Origin: Anaerophaga thermohalophila str. Valhall
Lineage (GTDB): Bacteria; Bacteroidota; Bacteroidia; Bacteroidales; Marinilabiliaceae
Direction of reading: 5' to 3'
Length of the DNA: 64,000 nt
Assembly (NCBI RefSeq): GCF_000250735.1
Contig: NZ_AHZV01000076.1
Location: 1 to 64,000, forward strand
Shown here: one piece after another, positions 27,437 to 37,905 of the stretch
Layout of the letters: each line of letters opens with the position of its first letter
Numbering within the stretch: position 1 is the first letter of the stretch
The notes under the pieces: model-generated
Databases searched by the model: none
What the model was told of the DNA's origin: nothing
The model's input: the letters and a program-made list of their open reading frames with translations, nothing else
Made by a program: the position numbers and the translations under genes

Positions 27437-30179
27437 ATGAAAAATCACCAAGCTTAGAAGCATACATATCTTGATACCAATACTTTGCAAACATACTTCG
27501 CTACGATTGACTGTCGGTTTTATATTGACAGTTATTGCCGGTTCTTTTGTATCCACATTGGCACAAGATTCTCCTCTAACTATTAACCGGAGTGACACCC
27601 TTCAAATAAACGGCGACACAACATCACAGGAAGCGGATACCATCCAGGCAGAAACCAGACCTCCTATTATAGAAGCAGAAGTTGAATACTCGGCTACCGA
27701 TTCGGTTAAATTTACCGGAGGAAAAGTATTTCTATACGGAGATGCCAGTGTCAGTTATCAGGATGTTTTACTTACTGCATACAAAATTGAATTGGACCTC
27801 GACAGCAGTCTGGCTTATGCAACAGGACGGATCGATTCCACCGGGAATGAAGTCGGATTGCCCGTTTTTAAAGATCCCAGCGGTGAATATACCATGCGGT
27901 CTATCAAATACAATTTTGAAACGGAAAAAGCCATAATTGAGCATGTTGTAACAGAACAGGGCGAAGGTTATGTTGTCAGCAACAAGGCAAAGAAATTACA
28001 GGATAATATATATTGCCTGCGAAACGGAAAATACACTACCTGCACCAATCATGATCACCCCCATTTCTATCTAAATTTGACAAAAGCCAAAGTCATTCCG
28101 GGGAAAAAAATCATCACCGGACCGGCCTACCTGGTTATTGAAGATGTGATAATGCCCGTAGCTGTTCCTTTTGCGTTTGTACCCAGCTCATCCACATACA
28201 GTTCGGGATTCATACTTCCTTCGTACGGCGAAGAAAGCAGCCGTGGTTTTTTCCTTAGAAACGGGGGTTATTACTGGGCAGCCAACGACTATTTCGATTT
28301 GTCTGTGACCGGTGATATTTATTCCAACATGTCGTGGGGTACAAGAGTAGCTTCGCGGTACAAACTAAGGTACAAGTTTTCCGGTAATTTTAATTTTCAA
28401 TACATCACCAATGTTACAAGCGAAAAAGAATTGCCGGACTATAGTAAAAGTAAGGATTTGTCCATAAGCTGGTCGCACAGTCAGGATGCCAAAGCCAATC
28501 CTTACAGTCGTTTTTCAGCCAGTGTAAATTTTTCTACAAGCTCATTCGACCGTAATAATGTAGGCAGCATCATTAACCCGAGACAACTTGCAACCAACAC
28601 CAAGCGTTCCAGCATTTCATATTCCAAACAATGGCCCGATAGTCCTTTTAGTCTGTCAGCCAACCTTCAGCATTCACAAAACAGCAGGGATACTACTATT
28701 GATCTGACTTTACCGAACCTGACACTGACCATGAACCGCATTTATCCTTTTAAGAAAAAAGACAAAATAGGTTCTCAGGAGAAATGGTACGAAAAAATTA
28801 GTATGAGTTATACCGGAAATGCCAGTAACAGAATATCTACCAAAGAAAGTGAACTGTTTGATTCCAGTCTGGCCCAGGATTGGAAAAACGGTATTCAGCA
28901 TACTATCCCCGTAAGTATGAATTTCAAACTCCTCCGGTATTTCACGCTTTCTCCCAGCTTCAACTACAAAGAGCGCTGGTACTTTAAATCAATAGAAAAA
29001 TCATACGACCAGGAAAGACAGCAGGTGGTGGTATCAGATACCACCCAGGGATTTAACAGGGTTTATGATTACAGTTTCTCGGTTGGAACACAAACCAAGA
29101 TTTATACTTTTTTCCGTCCCAGCCGTTGGTTATTTGGCGGTGGTATTCAGGCCATCAGACACATGATGACACCTTCTGTGAGTATGTCTTATCGTCCCGA
29201 TTTCAGTGATCCCAAATATGGATATTACGACTGGTTTGAATACTACGACCCAAGTCGTGATGAAATAGTAAGGCACGATTATTCAATATATGAAGGAGCC
29301 ATGTACGGAGTACCCGGACGCGGTGAATCCGGGTCCATGAGCATTGGGTTGAATAATAATATTGAAATGAAAGTAAAAAGCCGGGAAGACAGTACCGGAT
29401 TTAAAAAAATACCGCTACTGGAATCGCTTAATTTTAGCACTTCCTATAATTTTTTGGCCGATTCGATGAAATGGTCCAGAATTAACATGAGTGGACGAAC
29501 AAAAGTCTTTGGTACTTCCATCAATTTTAATGCAGTTTTTGACCCATATTCCATTCAGTTGAACGAACAGGGAAATCCGGTAAGAGTTGACCGTCTGTTG
29601 TGGAAAGACAAACGAAAAATTGCCCGGCTGGAAAATGCCAGCTTAAGTTTCGGCCTTAATTTCGGCTCTGAAACTTTTAAGAAAAAAGACAACAAGGAAC
29701 AAAATCAAGACTCCGACAGCCAGTTCCCGGATCAGGATGATAACCGTGAAACCGGAGTTGAAGGGCCTCCCGGGCCTCAAACTTCAGGGGAAATACCCCG
29801 GTACGCCGAATTTTCTATGCCCTGGAATATGTCACTCAACTATAATATGCGCATCGTTCAGGATAAATTTAACAAGGAAAGGATGGCATACGATAAAAGA
29901 TTTACTGCCGATATTAGCCTGAACGGGAATCTTGAATTGACAAAAAAATGGTCTGTTAATTTTTCTACCGGTTACAATGTTGACAGAAAAGAAATATCTC
30001 ATACCAACATCCGTATCAATCGCGACCTGCATTGCTGGAACATGAGTTTTAATCTCGTCCCTGTCGGATCCTACAAATCCTATTTCTTCACCATAGCAGT
30101 TAACAGCAGTATGCTTCGCGATCTAAAATACGAAAAACGCAGCCATCCAAGAGATAATCCGGGTTTTGGAGGTTTTTAA
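27437..30179 (+). CDS. lptD: LPS-assembly protein LptD-like outer membrane protein (frameshift near start)
   Basis: Outer-membrane translocon that inserts lipopolysaccharide into the outer leaflet. After a signal peptide (GFILTVIAGSFVSTLAQ) comes a periplasmic OstA-like region (VKFTGGKVFLYGDASVSYQD, YVVSNKAKKLQDNIYCLRNG), then a long beta-barrel with alternating aromatic strands to residue 913. The only open start as written is TTG at 27471. Removing one A from 27440-27444 opens an ATG at 27437 reading MKITKLRSIHILIPILCKHT, a better signal-peptide start. Size and domain order match Bacteroidota LptD homologues. Confidence 0.8.
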
Positions 30180-30238
30180 TTACCAGGTAATTCGAACTCA
30201 GGCCATCCCTTCGTTCGAATCCGCTCACCCTCTAACGC

Positions 30239-30270
30239 AAAAAGCCATCCTGAAAAAGGATGGCTTTTTT
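30239..30270. terminator. Bidirectional terminator after lptD
   Basis: AAAAAGCCATCC (30239-30250) pairs with GGATGGCTTTTTT (30258-30270). It serves lptD on the plus strand and the tRNA-Ser transcript, which ends at 30272, on the minus strand. Confidence 0.85.
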
Positions 30271-30271
30271 G

Positions 30272-30359
30272 CGGAGAGTGAGGGATTCGAACCCTCGATA
30301 CGCTTTTGGCGTATACACACTTTCCAGGCGTGCGCCTTCGACCACTCGGCCAACTCTCC
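30272..30359 (-). tRNA. tRNA-Ser (GGA)
   Basis: An 88-base cloverleaf. Acceptor GGAGAGT pairs with ACTCTCC, the discriminator is G, and the anticodon loop CTGGAAA gives anticodon GGA. There is a long variable arm typical of class II tRNAs, and the T-loop is GGTTCGAATCC. CCA is not encoded. It lies 14 bases downstream of tRNA-Trp, probably in one transcript. Confidence 0.92.
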
Positions 30360-30373
30360 AGAAATTGAGCACG

Positions 30374-30446
30374 CACGGGAGGAGAGACTCGAACTCCCGA
30401 CACCTGGTTTTGGAGACCAGTGCTCTACCAACTGAGCTACACCCGT
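30374..30446 (-). tRNA. tRNA-Trp (CCA)
   Basis: A 73-base cloverleaf. The D-arm is GCTCAGTTGGTAGAGC, the anticodon arm CTGGTCTCCAAAACCAG gives anticodon CCA, and the T-arm is GGGAGTTCGAGTCTCTC. Acceptor ACGGGTG/CTCCCGT has one T-T mismatch at pair 6, which could be real or a base error. CCA is not encoded. Confidence 0.9.
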
Positions 30447-30823
30447 GTGTCGTCCTGTTTACGCGTTGCAAAAATATAATTTTTAAGGCATTTTTTGCAA
30501 TCTTTTCAGGGTTTTTATTTTCAAAAACCTGTTTTAGGCACTTGTTTTGCAGTAATGACAATATTATTTTTGTAGCCTTATCCAATATTCCGTTAAAATA
30601 AGCCTAAACGCAAAGACGAAATGAGGCAAAGTTTTCATTATGAGAGGTAGTAAAGACACCCAAACTGGGCGTTTTCACCTTACCAGACATCTGTAAAAGT
30701 TTAACGGAGTATTGTTTAAAAGAGACTGTCAAATAAGCCAAAGAATGAAACGACCCCCGATTACTTCCCGATAAATCGGGGCAGGCAGGGATGAGTTCCA
30801 TCAGGCCTTAAAAATCAGCAAAC
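30447..30823. repeat. Intergenic repeat mosaic upstream of a lipoprotein gene
   Basis: No gene. Holds GCCTAAACGCAAAGACGAAA (30602-30650), CTGTAAAAGTTTAACGGAGT (30690), and a partial copy of the 95-bp family (GAGTTCCATCAGGCCTT, 30790-30812) that ends just before the ATG at 30824. Confidence 0.6.
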
Positions 30824-31714
30824 ATGAAGATAACAAAATTAACGATTTCAATTCTGCTCCTCACTTTTTTTGCCGGATGTAATCCACTCAAACAATTGCA
30901 ATCTCATCAGGCATCCATTAAGAATGCGTTTGAAGCAGAAAACCACTCAGAAGTCCTGGTTAATTATGAGAAATTAAAAGATTATCATTCTTCGAAGGGC
31001 AGTGAAATCAAAACCGAATATCTCAAAATGGCTGCCGAATCTGCAGTTGAGGTAGAAAGATATTTGATGGCAGAAGAACTTCTTCAGGAGTGGATTGACA
31101 GAGAAGAAGATTTCGAAGCTGTTAAAATGCTCGCAAATGTTTACGAACAAACCGGGAAGACCGATAAAGAATATAAATTATGGAATCGGTACTGGGAAAA
31201 AATCGAATCTCCCGAACTGAAAAAAGAGGTAGGTCAGAAACTTTTTGCCATCGAAATGGAGCAAAAAGAGTATGATAAAGCGCTTGACAGAGCAAAAGAA
31301 ATGCCGCCAATGAATGATCCGAGGATAGTATTTCTCCGTGTCAAAGCACTCGAAGCGACCGACAAAAAAGAAGAAGCCCGGAGTTTGTGTAATACCCTGC
31401 TTGAAAAAAACTCTGATTTTAAGCCCGCCCTTGAATGGAAAGCCAAAGATTTATATGAACAGGCCGAAAACTGGTATAAAGCAGAAATGCGGGAATACAA
31501 TAAAGACCCCAATTATACAGCTTATGTATACTTGAAGCGGGAATTAAAAAAGATATCTGCCATGTACCGGCAAAGCCGGGATATTTTTGAAAAACTTCAT
31601 CAGGAGGATCCTGACAATCAATTGTATATCAAATATTTGAAAAATATTTACCTGCGACTTGAAATGAATGAAGAAGCAGCAAAAATGGATATGCTTTTGG
31701 AAAATCAGAGATAA
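30824..31714 (+). CDS. TPR-like lipoprotein of unknown function
   Basis: A 296-residue protein with a lipoprotein signal (MKITKLTISILLLTFFAGC). The rest is helical with TPR-like pairs, such as VEVERYLMAEELLQEWIDRE, VKMLANVYEQTGKTDKEYKL and YDKALDRAKEMPPM. Such proteins act as scaffolds at the outer membrane or in polysaccharide and secretion complexes. Neighbours give no clear hint: tRNAs are upstream and a repeat-rich gap downstream. A dispersed repeat reaches almost to its start codon. Confidence 0.7.
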   Translation: MKITKLTISILLLTFFAGCNPLKQLQSHQASIKNAFEAENHSEVLVNYEKLKDYHSSKGSEIKTEYLKMAAESAVEVERYLMAEELLQEWIDREEDFEAVKMLANVYEQTGKTDKEYKLWNRYWEKIESPELKKEVGQKLFAIEMEQKEYDKALDRAKEMPPMNDPRIVFLRVKALEATDKKEEARSLCNTLLEKNSDFKPALEWKAKDLYEQAENWYKAEMREYNKDPNYTAYVYLKRELKKISAMYRQSRDIFEKLHQEDPDNQLYIKYLKNIYLRLEMNEEAAKMDMLLENQR

Positions 31715-32312
31715 GGATGAGGCTCAATAAATTCGATCATAGAAAGAGGGATTAAATTAAGGTTGAGGCTGAGGTTGAGGTTGAGGTTGAGGTTGAGGTT
31801 GAGGTTGAGAATTCACCACAGATTACACAGATTTATCAATTATCAATTATCAATGATCAATTATCAATTATCAATTGAAGGAACACAGAACTTAAAACTC
31901 AAAAAATACACCATATAAGACATATAAGAACACAAAAGATAAAGTTGCATCATAGATAACAGAGATTTAAGTCCCCCTAGGGGGATTTAGGGGGCCTCAA
32001 TTTTTTTTACTCTGTGAGACTCCGTGTAAACTCCGTTCTACTCTGTAAAACAATAAATTAAATACCCCTTACTTAACAGTAAATTAAGATGCCACAAATT
32101 TATCACACAATACCATCCAGTTCATAAAAACCTAAAATTGAGTTTATCAACTTGGTTGAATAGGGAAAAAATGGCAACTGCATTTGCATAACTTCCAAAT
32201 TTTTTGGCAAAATTAGGTCAATTTGTTTTACGATAAGAATCTTATAAATTATTGATTACCAACTATAGGTCAGGAGCTCTGAATCTAACGATCTATTGTG
32301 AAAAAAACTCTA
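31715..32312. repeat. Gene-free stretch with hexamer array and TATCAATTA repeats
   Basis: At about 31760-31810 a GAGGTT hexamer array of roughly nine units. It is followed by GAATTCACCACAGATTACAC and several ATTATCAA units (31835-31877). The same order of parts occurs at 54942-55170. Near 31970 is a CCCCCTAGGGGG palindrome. No coding capacity recognised. Confidence 0.65.
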
Positions 32313-33779
32313 TTAAAAAGTTGCTTCCGGTAGTACTACTGTAAAACAAGAGCCTTTGCCGGGTTCGCTCTCAACCTCTATTCGGCCATTATTCATTTCC
32401 ACCATTTCGCGCGAAAGCATAAGTCCCAGTCCTGTACCGGCTTCTTCACTGGTTCCTTTTGTTGATAAATTGCCTGACAAAGAAAATATGCTCTTTTGTT
32501 TGGCCGGTTGAATCCCTATTCCGGTATCTTTTACCCGAATCCTGATGTAGCCGTCTTCCCTTTCTGTATAACACCTCACCTCACCTCCCGAGGTGGTGAA
32601 TTTAACACCGTTATGAACCAAATTACGAACGATAAACTCGATCATATCTTTGTCGGCTTTAGCTATATCCGCTTCAGAAATATCATTTATTAAACGGATA
32701 TTCTTCTTATCTGCCTGTTGACGTAAATGGTAGAAAACTTTCTCCACAATTTCTTTCAGATTCACTTTAACCGGAACGGGCGACAATTGTCCCAGCTGCG
32801 ACTTCGACCACGTTAACAGGTCGTCTAGCAACTTGTAGGTTTGTTCGGAAACATCCGATATCTGTGCAGCCATCTTTTTCAACTCTGTTGATGAACAACT
32901 GTCCATTCCGTCGCTTAACATGGAAGCAAAGCCTATAATTGCCTGGAATGGACTTCTCAAGTCATGGGCAATAATACTAAATATCTTGTCTTTTGTCTCA
33001 TTCAGTTCACGAAGATGGGCTTCACTCTCTTTTAGCCGTGATTCCATCTTTACTTTGGTACTAATGTCTGTTACCAGCAGGCATTTCTTATTCCTGCCCA
33101 GCCCGAAAAGTTTAAATTCCAAAACCTTACCTTTACACAAATCTTCCCACTCGTAAACCTCTTCACCATGTTGTACTGTTTTGCGTTCCTTCATCAATCC
33201 GGCAATATTTTTATTACACATCACCGATGATAACCTTTGATCGATAAAAGAGAGCCGGTTGAAAATAACGGAAGATTTAAGATTTGCGCGTTCAACAGCA
33301 AAGTCAATAATTTCACCTTCAGACTTTATGGCATCAAGAATAAGAATGCCTACCGGAGAATTTTCGAAAAGCTTTTCGAACAACTGCTCTCTCATCTCGA
33401 GTTGTTCTTTCAGCTTTTTTCTTTCGGTAACGTTAAATTTAACGGCAATATATCCGGTAATGGTAGAATCATCGTCTGAAAAAATAGGTGATATAGAAGC
33501 TTTTTCGGAGACTATTTCGCCGTTTTTAGTCCGGTTTACCATGTCACCACTCCAGCTTTTTCCAGCTGAAATGGTTTGCCACAATTCATCGTAAAACTGC
33601 CTGGAATGAAAGCCACTCTTAAGAATAGAAGGCTTCTTTCCCGTCACTTCATTCCTGGTATATCCATAAACCTTTTCAAACGTTTTATTTACAAAAACGA
33701 TGGTCCCGTCTGCCTCTGTTATCAAAACAATCCCTTCGGAATTATCAAGCGCATTGACCAATTGCTGTCCTTTGATCAT
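32313..33779 (-). CDS. Soluble PAS-domain sensor histidine kinase
   Basis: A 488-residue kinase with no membrane segment or signal, so it senses inside the cell. PAS 1 (residues 5-120) has a PAC-like end (GYIAVKFNVTERKKLKEQLE). A second, divergent PAS-like domain covers 130-245. The HisKA box SIIAHDLRSPFQAIIGF has the phosphorylated His at 272. The HATPase has the N box IRNLVHNGVKFT, G1 VKDTGIGIQ and G2 GTGLGLMLSREMV. No response regulator lies nearby, so it is an orphan kinase. The ligand or redox signal is unknown. Confidence 0.9.
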   Translation of the reverse strand: MIKGQQLVNALDNSEGIVLITEADGTIVFVNKTFEKVYGYTRNEVTGKKPSILKSGFHSRQFYDELWQTISAGKSWSGDMVNRTKNGEIVSEKASISPIFSDDDSTITGYIAVKFNVTERKKLKEQLEMREQLFEKLFENSPVGILILDAIKSEGEIIDFAVERANLKSSVIFNRLSFIDQRLSSVMCNKNIAGLMKERKTVQHGEEVYEWEDLCKGKVLEFKLFGLGRNKKCLLVTDISTKVKMESRLKESEAHLRELNETKDKIFSIIAHDLRSPFQAIIGFASMLSDGMDSCSSTELKKMAAQISDVSEQTYKLLDDLLTWSKSQLGQLSPVPVKVNLKEIVEKVFYHLRQQADKKNIRLINDISEADIAKADKDMIEFIVRNLVHNGVKFTTSGGEVRCYTEREDGYIRIRVKDTGIGIQPAKQKSIFSLSGNLSTKGTSEEAGTGLGLMLSREMVEMNNGRIEVESEPGKGSCFTVVLPEATF

Positions 33780-33856
33780 AAATCATTTTTTTGGTGTTCA
33801 CTGGACTATACGGCAAGATGCAAAATAAGATTGCTCGATGTTAGTCTATTTTGACG

Positions 33857-34945
33857 TTAGGTACAATGAATTCCATAACCGTCAAGAAAAGGATGATGTA
33901 CGTTCAAACATTTATTACAAATATTCCGGTTTTCCCTGTTCTTTCCTCGCGATGCCATAAAAATCTCTCCACACTCATCGCATTGCAAGCTTTCTTCTAT
34001 AGGTGCATAGGGAGGAACTTTTACATTTTCTTCTTCTGTAACAAACAGCCTGGAAAAATCAAGTTCTAACATCCCAAACGAAGCCTTCCGCGATTCTTCG
34101 TTAAACAATTTCTGTTTTTCGGGATTGTCATTTCTTTTCACTATCACCTCATCGAAAAGTGTTTCAAATTCGGGGAATAATCGGCCTATGGTTTGTCTGA
34201 GATCGTTTCGGCCTCTTATCCTGAAGCCCTTTCCGTTTCTGGTAGCAAATGTTACCGCGTTTTTCCCCTGATCTTTAAATATAAGCCCGTTATTGCCAAA
34301 AGTGCAACCCGAAACATACTGTATTCCGTCGGCAAAACAATTATTGGTTTCAACGATAGCAAGAATCTTCTCCATGCCGTCCGAGATTTGCTTAAACCGC
34401 TGCATACCATTGACAGCGGCAATTACTCCCATTGCCAGACCCGGACAAAAATGACCGTGTATTTGTCCGGCCATCTTTAACAGTTGTTTCGTTTCACCCC
34501 GCGAAATGTGCTTCTCAATATTAAACCGGGGATTGTGCAGAGGAAGATCGTCATCTTCATTGTTCTGTCTGAAAAAGGAAAAGTCGGCAGGCTTCAGGTC
34601 AATCACCGGAGTACCGTCAATGGCATCCAGTCCTGAAACTATCAGAATATTCTCTTCCTGTTTCAGCAAACGTACCGTTGAAACACCAAGTCCGTTCGGA
34701 CGACGCGGACTCCGGGATGCAAATACTCCTCGTGTTTCCCCTGTAAAAATGGGGCCCACAAGATCGAAATCTCCCGACTGGTGAAAATGAAAAATAACAT
34801 CAATAAATTTCTGATATTCGATCTTATACAATCCACTTTCGAATTTTTTATCAATTACAATTTTGCTGATGATTTCACCTGCATTTTTGACATGTTCCGG
34901 TTTCTTTAATTCATTTTTAACGTAGCCGATTGGTTGTATTTCCAT
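33857..34945 (-). CDS. Fusion of a TrmO/TsaA-like domain, an FmdE domain and a zinc ribbon
   Basis: Residues 1-130 are a TrmO (TsaA/YaeB) domain with the signature RGVFASRSPRRPNGLGVSTV; stand-alone TrmO N-methylates t6A37 in tRNA. Residues 155-320 are an FmdE domain (HGHFCPGLAMGV, NNCFADGIQYVSGCTFGN) with Cys/His metal ligands, named after the molybdenum formylmethanofuran dehydrogenase operon protein. The last 35 residues form a zinc ribbon (CDECGEIFM..ICNKC). Six bases separate it from the ABC ATPase, and it ends the NikR-like operon. That context suggests metal handling rather than tRNA modification as the main role. Total 362 residues. Confidence 0.85.
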   Translation of the reverse strand: MEIQPIGYVKNELKKPEHVKNAGEIISKIVIDKKFESGLYKIEYQKFIDVIFHFHQSGDFDLVGPIFTGETRGVFASRSPRRPNGLGVSTVRLLKQEENILIVSGLDAIDGTPVIDLKPADFSFFRQNNEDDDLPLHNPRFNIEKHISRGETKQLLKMAGQIHGHFCPGLAMGVIAAVNGMQRFKQISDGMEKILAIVETNNCFADGIQYVSGCTFGNNGLIFKDQGKNAVTFATRNGKGFRIRGRNDLRQTIGRLFPEFETLFDEVIVKRNDNPEKQKLFNEESRKASFGMLELDFSRLFVTEEENVKVPPYAPIEESLQCDECGEIFMASRGKNRENRNICNKCLNVHHPFLDGYGIHCT

Positions 34946-34951
34946 AGTAAA

Positions 34952-35710
34952 TCAGATTTGCGGCAGAACATACTTCCGTCCGTTATTTTCAATAATATTA
35001 ATTTTCACATCATATAACCGGGAAAGATTTTCTTCGGATATCACCTTTTCCCCACCAAAAGAAATAAGGTTTCCCTCTTTCAAAAGAAGAAAACAGCCTG
35101 CATATCTCATAGCAAGATTCAGATCATGAATAGCAATAATAACAGTTATATCCCTCTTCGATATAGTTTTAAGGAGTTTCATTACCTCGATCTGGTGTTT
35201 CAGATCGAGACTCGATGTAGGTTCATCTAAAATCAAAATTTCCGGTTCCTGCACGAGTGCGCGTGCAATGTTTACTCGCTGAAGCTCTCCGCCACTCAAT
35301 TCATTGGTATATCTTAGCGCTAAATGGTCCAGTGAGAATTCTTTTATAATTTGCGCTGTTTTTTCGCGATCATTTCTACCCGGGGCCCAGTTAACATGTG
35401 GACGTCGTCCAAGTAGAATAGTGTCATAAACAGTTGACAAACCTTTATATCCGCCCGATTGAGGTACATATCCTACATGTCTGGCCAACTCACGCCGGTG
35501 ATATTTCTTTAATGCTTTAGTATCCAGAAGGATTTCTCCTGCAGTTGGCTGCAACAATCCGTTAAGAAGCTTGATAAAGGTACTTTTTCCACTTCCATTG
35601 GGGCCAATTATGGCATAAAAATTTCCCGATAAAAACCGGCATGACAAGCTATTTATTACATTTCTGTCTTGAGAATACGCAAATTCAATTCTTTTTACTT
35701 CAATATCCAT
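34952..35710 (-). CDS. FecE/BtuD-type ABC transporter ATPase
   Basis: A 252-residue ATPase that powers uptake of a metal complex. Walker A is IGPNGSGKSTFIKLLNG, the Q-loop region is YVPQSGGYKGLS, the signature is LSGGELQRVNIARAL and Walker B is ILILDEPTSSLD with switch His in IIAIHDLNLA. It lies 4 bases after the permease gene and 6 before the TrmO-FmdE gene. The BtuCD/FhuBC/FecDE class moves cobalamin, haem, siderophores or other metal chelates; the substrate is not readable from the ATPase. Confidence 0.9.
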   Translation of the reverse strand: MDIEVKRIEFAYSQDRNVINSLSCRFLSGNFYAIIGPNGSGKSTFIKLLNGLLQPTAGEILLDTKALKKYHRRELARHVGYVPQSGGYKGLSTVYDTILLGRRPHVNWAPGRNDREKTAQIIKEFSLDHLALRYTNELSGGELQRVNIARALVQEPEILILDEPTSSLDLKHQIEVMKLLKTISKRDITVIIAIHDLNLAMRYAGCFLLLKEGNLISFGGEKVISEENLSRLYDVKINIIENNGRKYVLPQI

Positions 35711-35714
35711 TATG

Positions 35715-36789
35715 CTATCTTTTTCTGACCCTGGTGATCAACAAAAAAAGAAAAAAAGGTGCACCGACAAAGGAAGTAACAATTCCCACAGGTATAACAA
35801 CCGGAGCCACAACCGTACGCGAAAGTATATCGGCCATCAAAAGGAATACCCCTCCCAGAATGGCTGATGTGATTAAAACTATTCTGTCGTTATATCCTAC
35901 CAGCCATCTTGTAACATGTGGTATAATGAGCCCTACAAAGGCTATAATCCCGAAAAAAGCCGTTGCCACAGCTGCACAAAGAGAGGCCACCATGACAGCG
36001 ATCAGACGAAGTCTGTTCACATTGACACCAAGACTTCCGGCAACATCATCCCCGGCACTCAGAGCATTAAAATTGAAGGAATTATACACAAAAAAGGCCA
36101 TCGCCGGAATCAGCACTAAAAACTGAACTCCGACTTTTGGCCAGGAGGCTTTGGCCATATCGCCAAACATCCAGCTAATGACAGAGGCCAGTTCCACATC
36201 GGTAGAAACATATTGTAAAAGTGAAGTGCCGGACTGAAACAATGAAGTAAGTATTATACCTGCCATAACCAGTATTTCAGGCGTTGCTCCCCTCCATCTG
36301 GCAAAACCTGTTATTAAAACAGCGCCAAGCAATCCAAAACAAAAAAGCAGAGAGAGTAACCAGCCAGGGTACATCAAACATAACACCCGAATCTTCCAGG
36401 CCGGCATTTGCCCCAATAGCTCCAAAAACAACAATGGCCAATGCTGCTCCAAATGCCGATGCTGCACTTAACCCCAAAGTAAACGGTGACCCTAATGGAT
36501 TTCTGATAACTGTCTGGATTACAGCACCCGATATGGACAAACCCGCTCCTGTAGCAATTGCTGCCATAACTCTGGGCATCCGTATATAAAAAACCACCTG
36601 ATTGGAAATCGCATCTCCCTTTCCTGTCAATACTTTAAATAACTTCTCTGCAGAGAGTTGAGCACTTCCCTCCCAGATACCCCATATCGAAATAATTAAC
36701 AATAACAGTATAGTCAGAGTCACAAGCAAAAATTGACGAACCCTGTAATTTTTAAGTTGTTGCCCAAGTTCAGAGTTTTTCCCATCCAT
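35715..36789 (-). CDS. FecCD/BtuC-type ABC transporter permease (frameshifted)
   Basis: Polytopic permease of the FecCD family: RMPRVMAAIATGAGLSISGA and IRNPLGSPFTLGLSAAS in the first part, SLGVNVNRLRLIAVM, FGIIAFVGLIIPHVTRWLVG in the second. As written it is two frames (36277-36789 and 35715-36467). Removing one A in the 36336-36346 region joins TLSAFLFGLLGAVLITGF and gives 357 residues, the normal length. Its start overlaps the binding-protein gene by 20 bases. Confidence 0.85.
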
Positions 36790-37849
36790 TGTATGTGGAT
36801 TTCATTTTATCGAATACGTCACGCCCAAGCATAAACCGGTATATCTCCCTGGCCTTTTGTTCAAAACAAAACCCTGAAAATGTTCCCGGATAGATGGTTT
36901 TCCCTACGAACCACGAATTGATCAATACATTCTCAAAATTCGTGGAATACCAGTTATGCGGCATCAAAGTATAAACATTTCCCTTTTCAAAAGCTCTCAG
37001 TGTCTCTGCAAGCGGAGAACCAGATGTTATGTCGCGTTGAACCAGGTCCAGACCGGCACCATCTATAAACATGAAATCAGGATTCCACAATATAATTTGT
37101 TCTATATCGACATAAGTTCCGGTTGGGTTGACCGATTCCTTTACATTTAAATCTCCTGCTACATTTCTGACATTTGTAAAAACAAAGGGTGTATAATGAG
37201 CTTCAGTCGAAGCTATGCCCCGGGCTCCACGAAAAGAAACACCTCCGACATAAGCTGTCAATTTCGTTTTATCCGCTTTGAAGGAGGTAAGCGAATCCAG
37301 CAATTGTATCTGCGACATAACAAAATGTTTTAACGAATCCGCGCGTTCTTCATTCCCTGTAATTCTTCCTATCAGCCTCAATGATTCAAAAAACAGGTTA
37401 CGGGCATTCCGTAAATTCCCGCTGTTTAATGCCACAACCGGAATACCTGTATTCTTTTGCAATTGGTCTGCATCCGAAGCCGACGAAAAAGCCATAAATA
37501 TTACATCAGGTGCGTTAACAGTAATCAGCTCGGCATCGCCGCCCATGTAAGGTCCGATTATTGGTTTTTCCAGCAATTCGGGCCACGCAAATGCATAAGG
37601 ACGACCTGGCCTTAATTCCACATCTTCAATGCCCGAAATCCGGTTTGCTAACCCCATGTAAACGAGCAGTCTCAATGCACCAGGACCGACACCGGCAATT
37701 TTATCAACTTCTTCGGGTATTACAACTTGTCTCCCATACATATCGGTAATCCCGACCTGCCCTGAGCTATTTTTATTGCCCGATGAATGACAACCCGACA
37801 AAAGCAGAATGGGGAAAAAGAGCCCAAAAAATATTATTATAATCTTCAT
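36770..37849 (-). CDS. BtuF/FecB-type substrate-binding lipoprotein
   Basis: Starts MKIIIIFFGLFFPILLLSGC (lipobox Cys 20). A longer frame to 37906 is rejected because this signal is clear. The domain follows the class III binding-protein pattern: ITDMYGRQVVIPEEVDKIAG, VNAPDVIFMAF, and VDIEQIILWNPDFMFIDGAG. The C-terminal YTLMPHNWYSTNFENVL resembles a subgroup found in anaerobes and methanogens next to metal-related genes. It delivers a metal chelate to the permease. Located 56 bases after the NikR-like gene. Confidence 0.85.
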   Translation of the reverse strand: MKIIIIFFGLFFPILLLSGCHSSGNKNSSGQVGITDMYGRQVVIPEEVDKIAGVGPGALRLLVYMGLANRISGIEDVELRPGRPYAFAWPELLEKPIIGPYMGGDAELITVNAPDVIFMAFSSASDADQLQKNTGIPVVALNSGNLRNARNLFFESLRLIGRITGNEERADSLKHFVMSQIQLLDSLTSFKADKTKLTAYVGGVSFRGARGIASTEAHYTPFVFTNVRNVAGDLNVKESVNPTGTYVDIEQIILWNPDFMFIDGAGLDLVQRDITSGSPLAETLRAFEKGNVYTLMPHNWYSTNFENVLINSWFVGKTIYPGTFSGFCFEQKAREIYRFMLGRDVFDKMKSTYNGWEKL

Positions 37850-37905
37850 TAGAGAATTTGTTGGTGGTTTTTGTAATTGAGAACTCAGTTGCAACCGGAT
37901 TATCA

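Noticed and set aside
30180..30235. Possible tRNA fragment with TTCGAAC and TTCGAATC
   Set aside because: T-loop-like pieces occur, but no acceptor or anticodon arm can be folded. Could be an old tRNA remnant; support too weak.
30166..30601. Several open frames on both strands around the tRNA genes
   Set aside because: They lie across tRNA-Ser and tRNA-Trp and their terminator, so they are chance frames.
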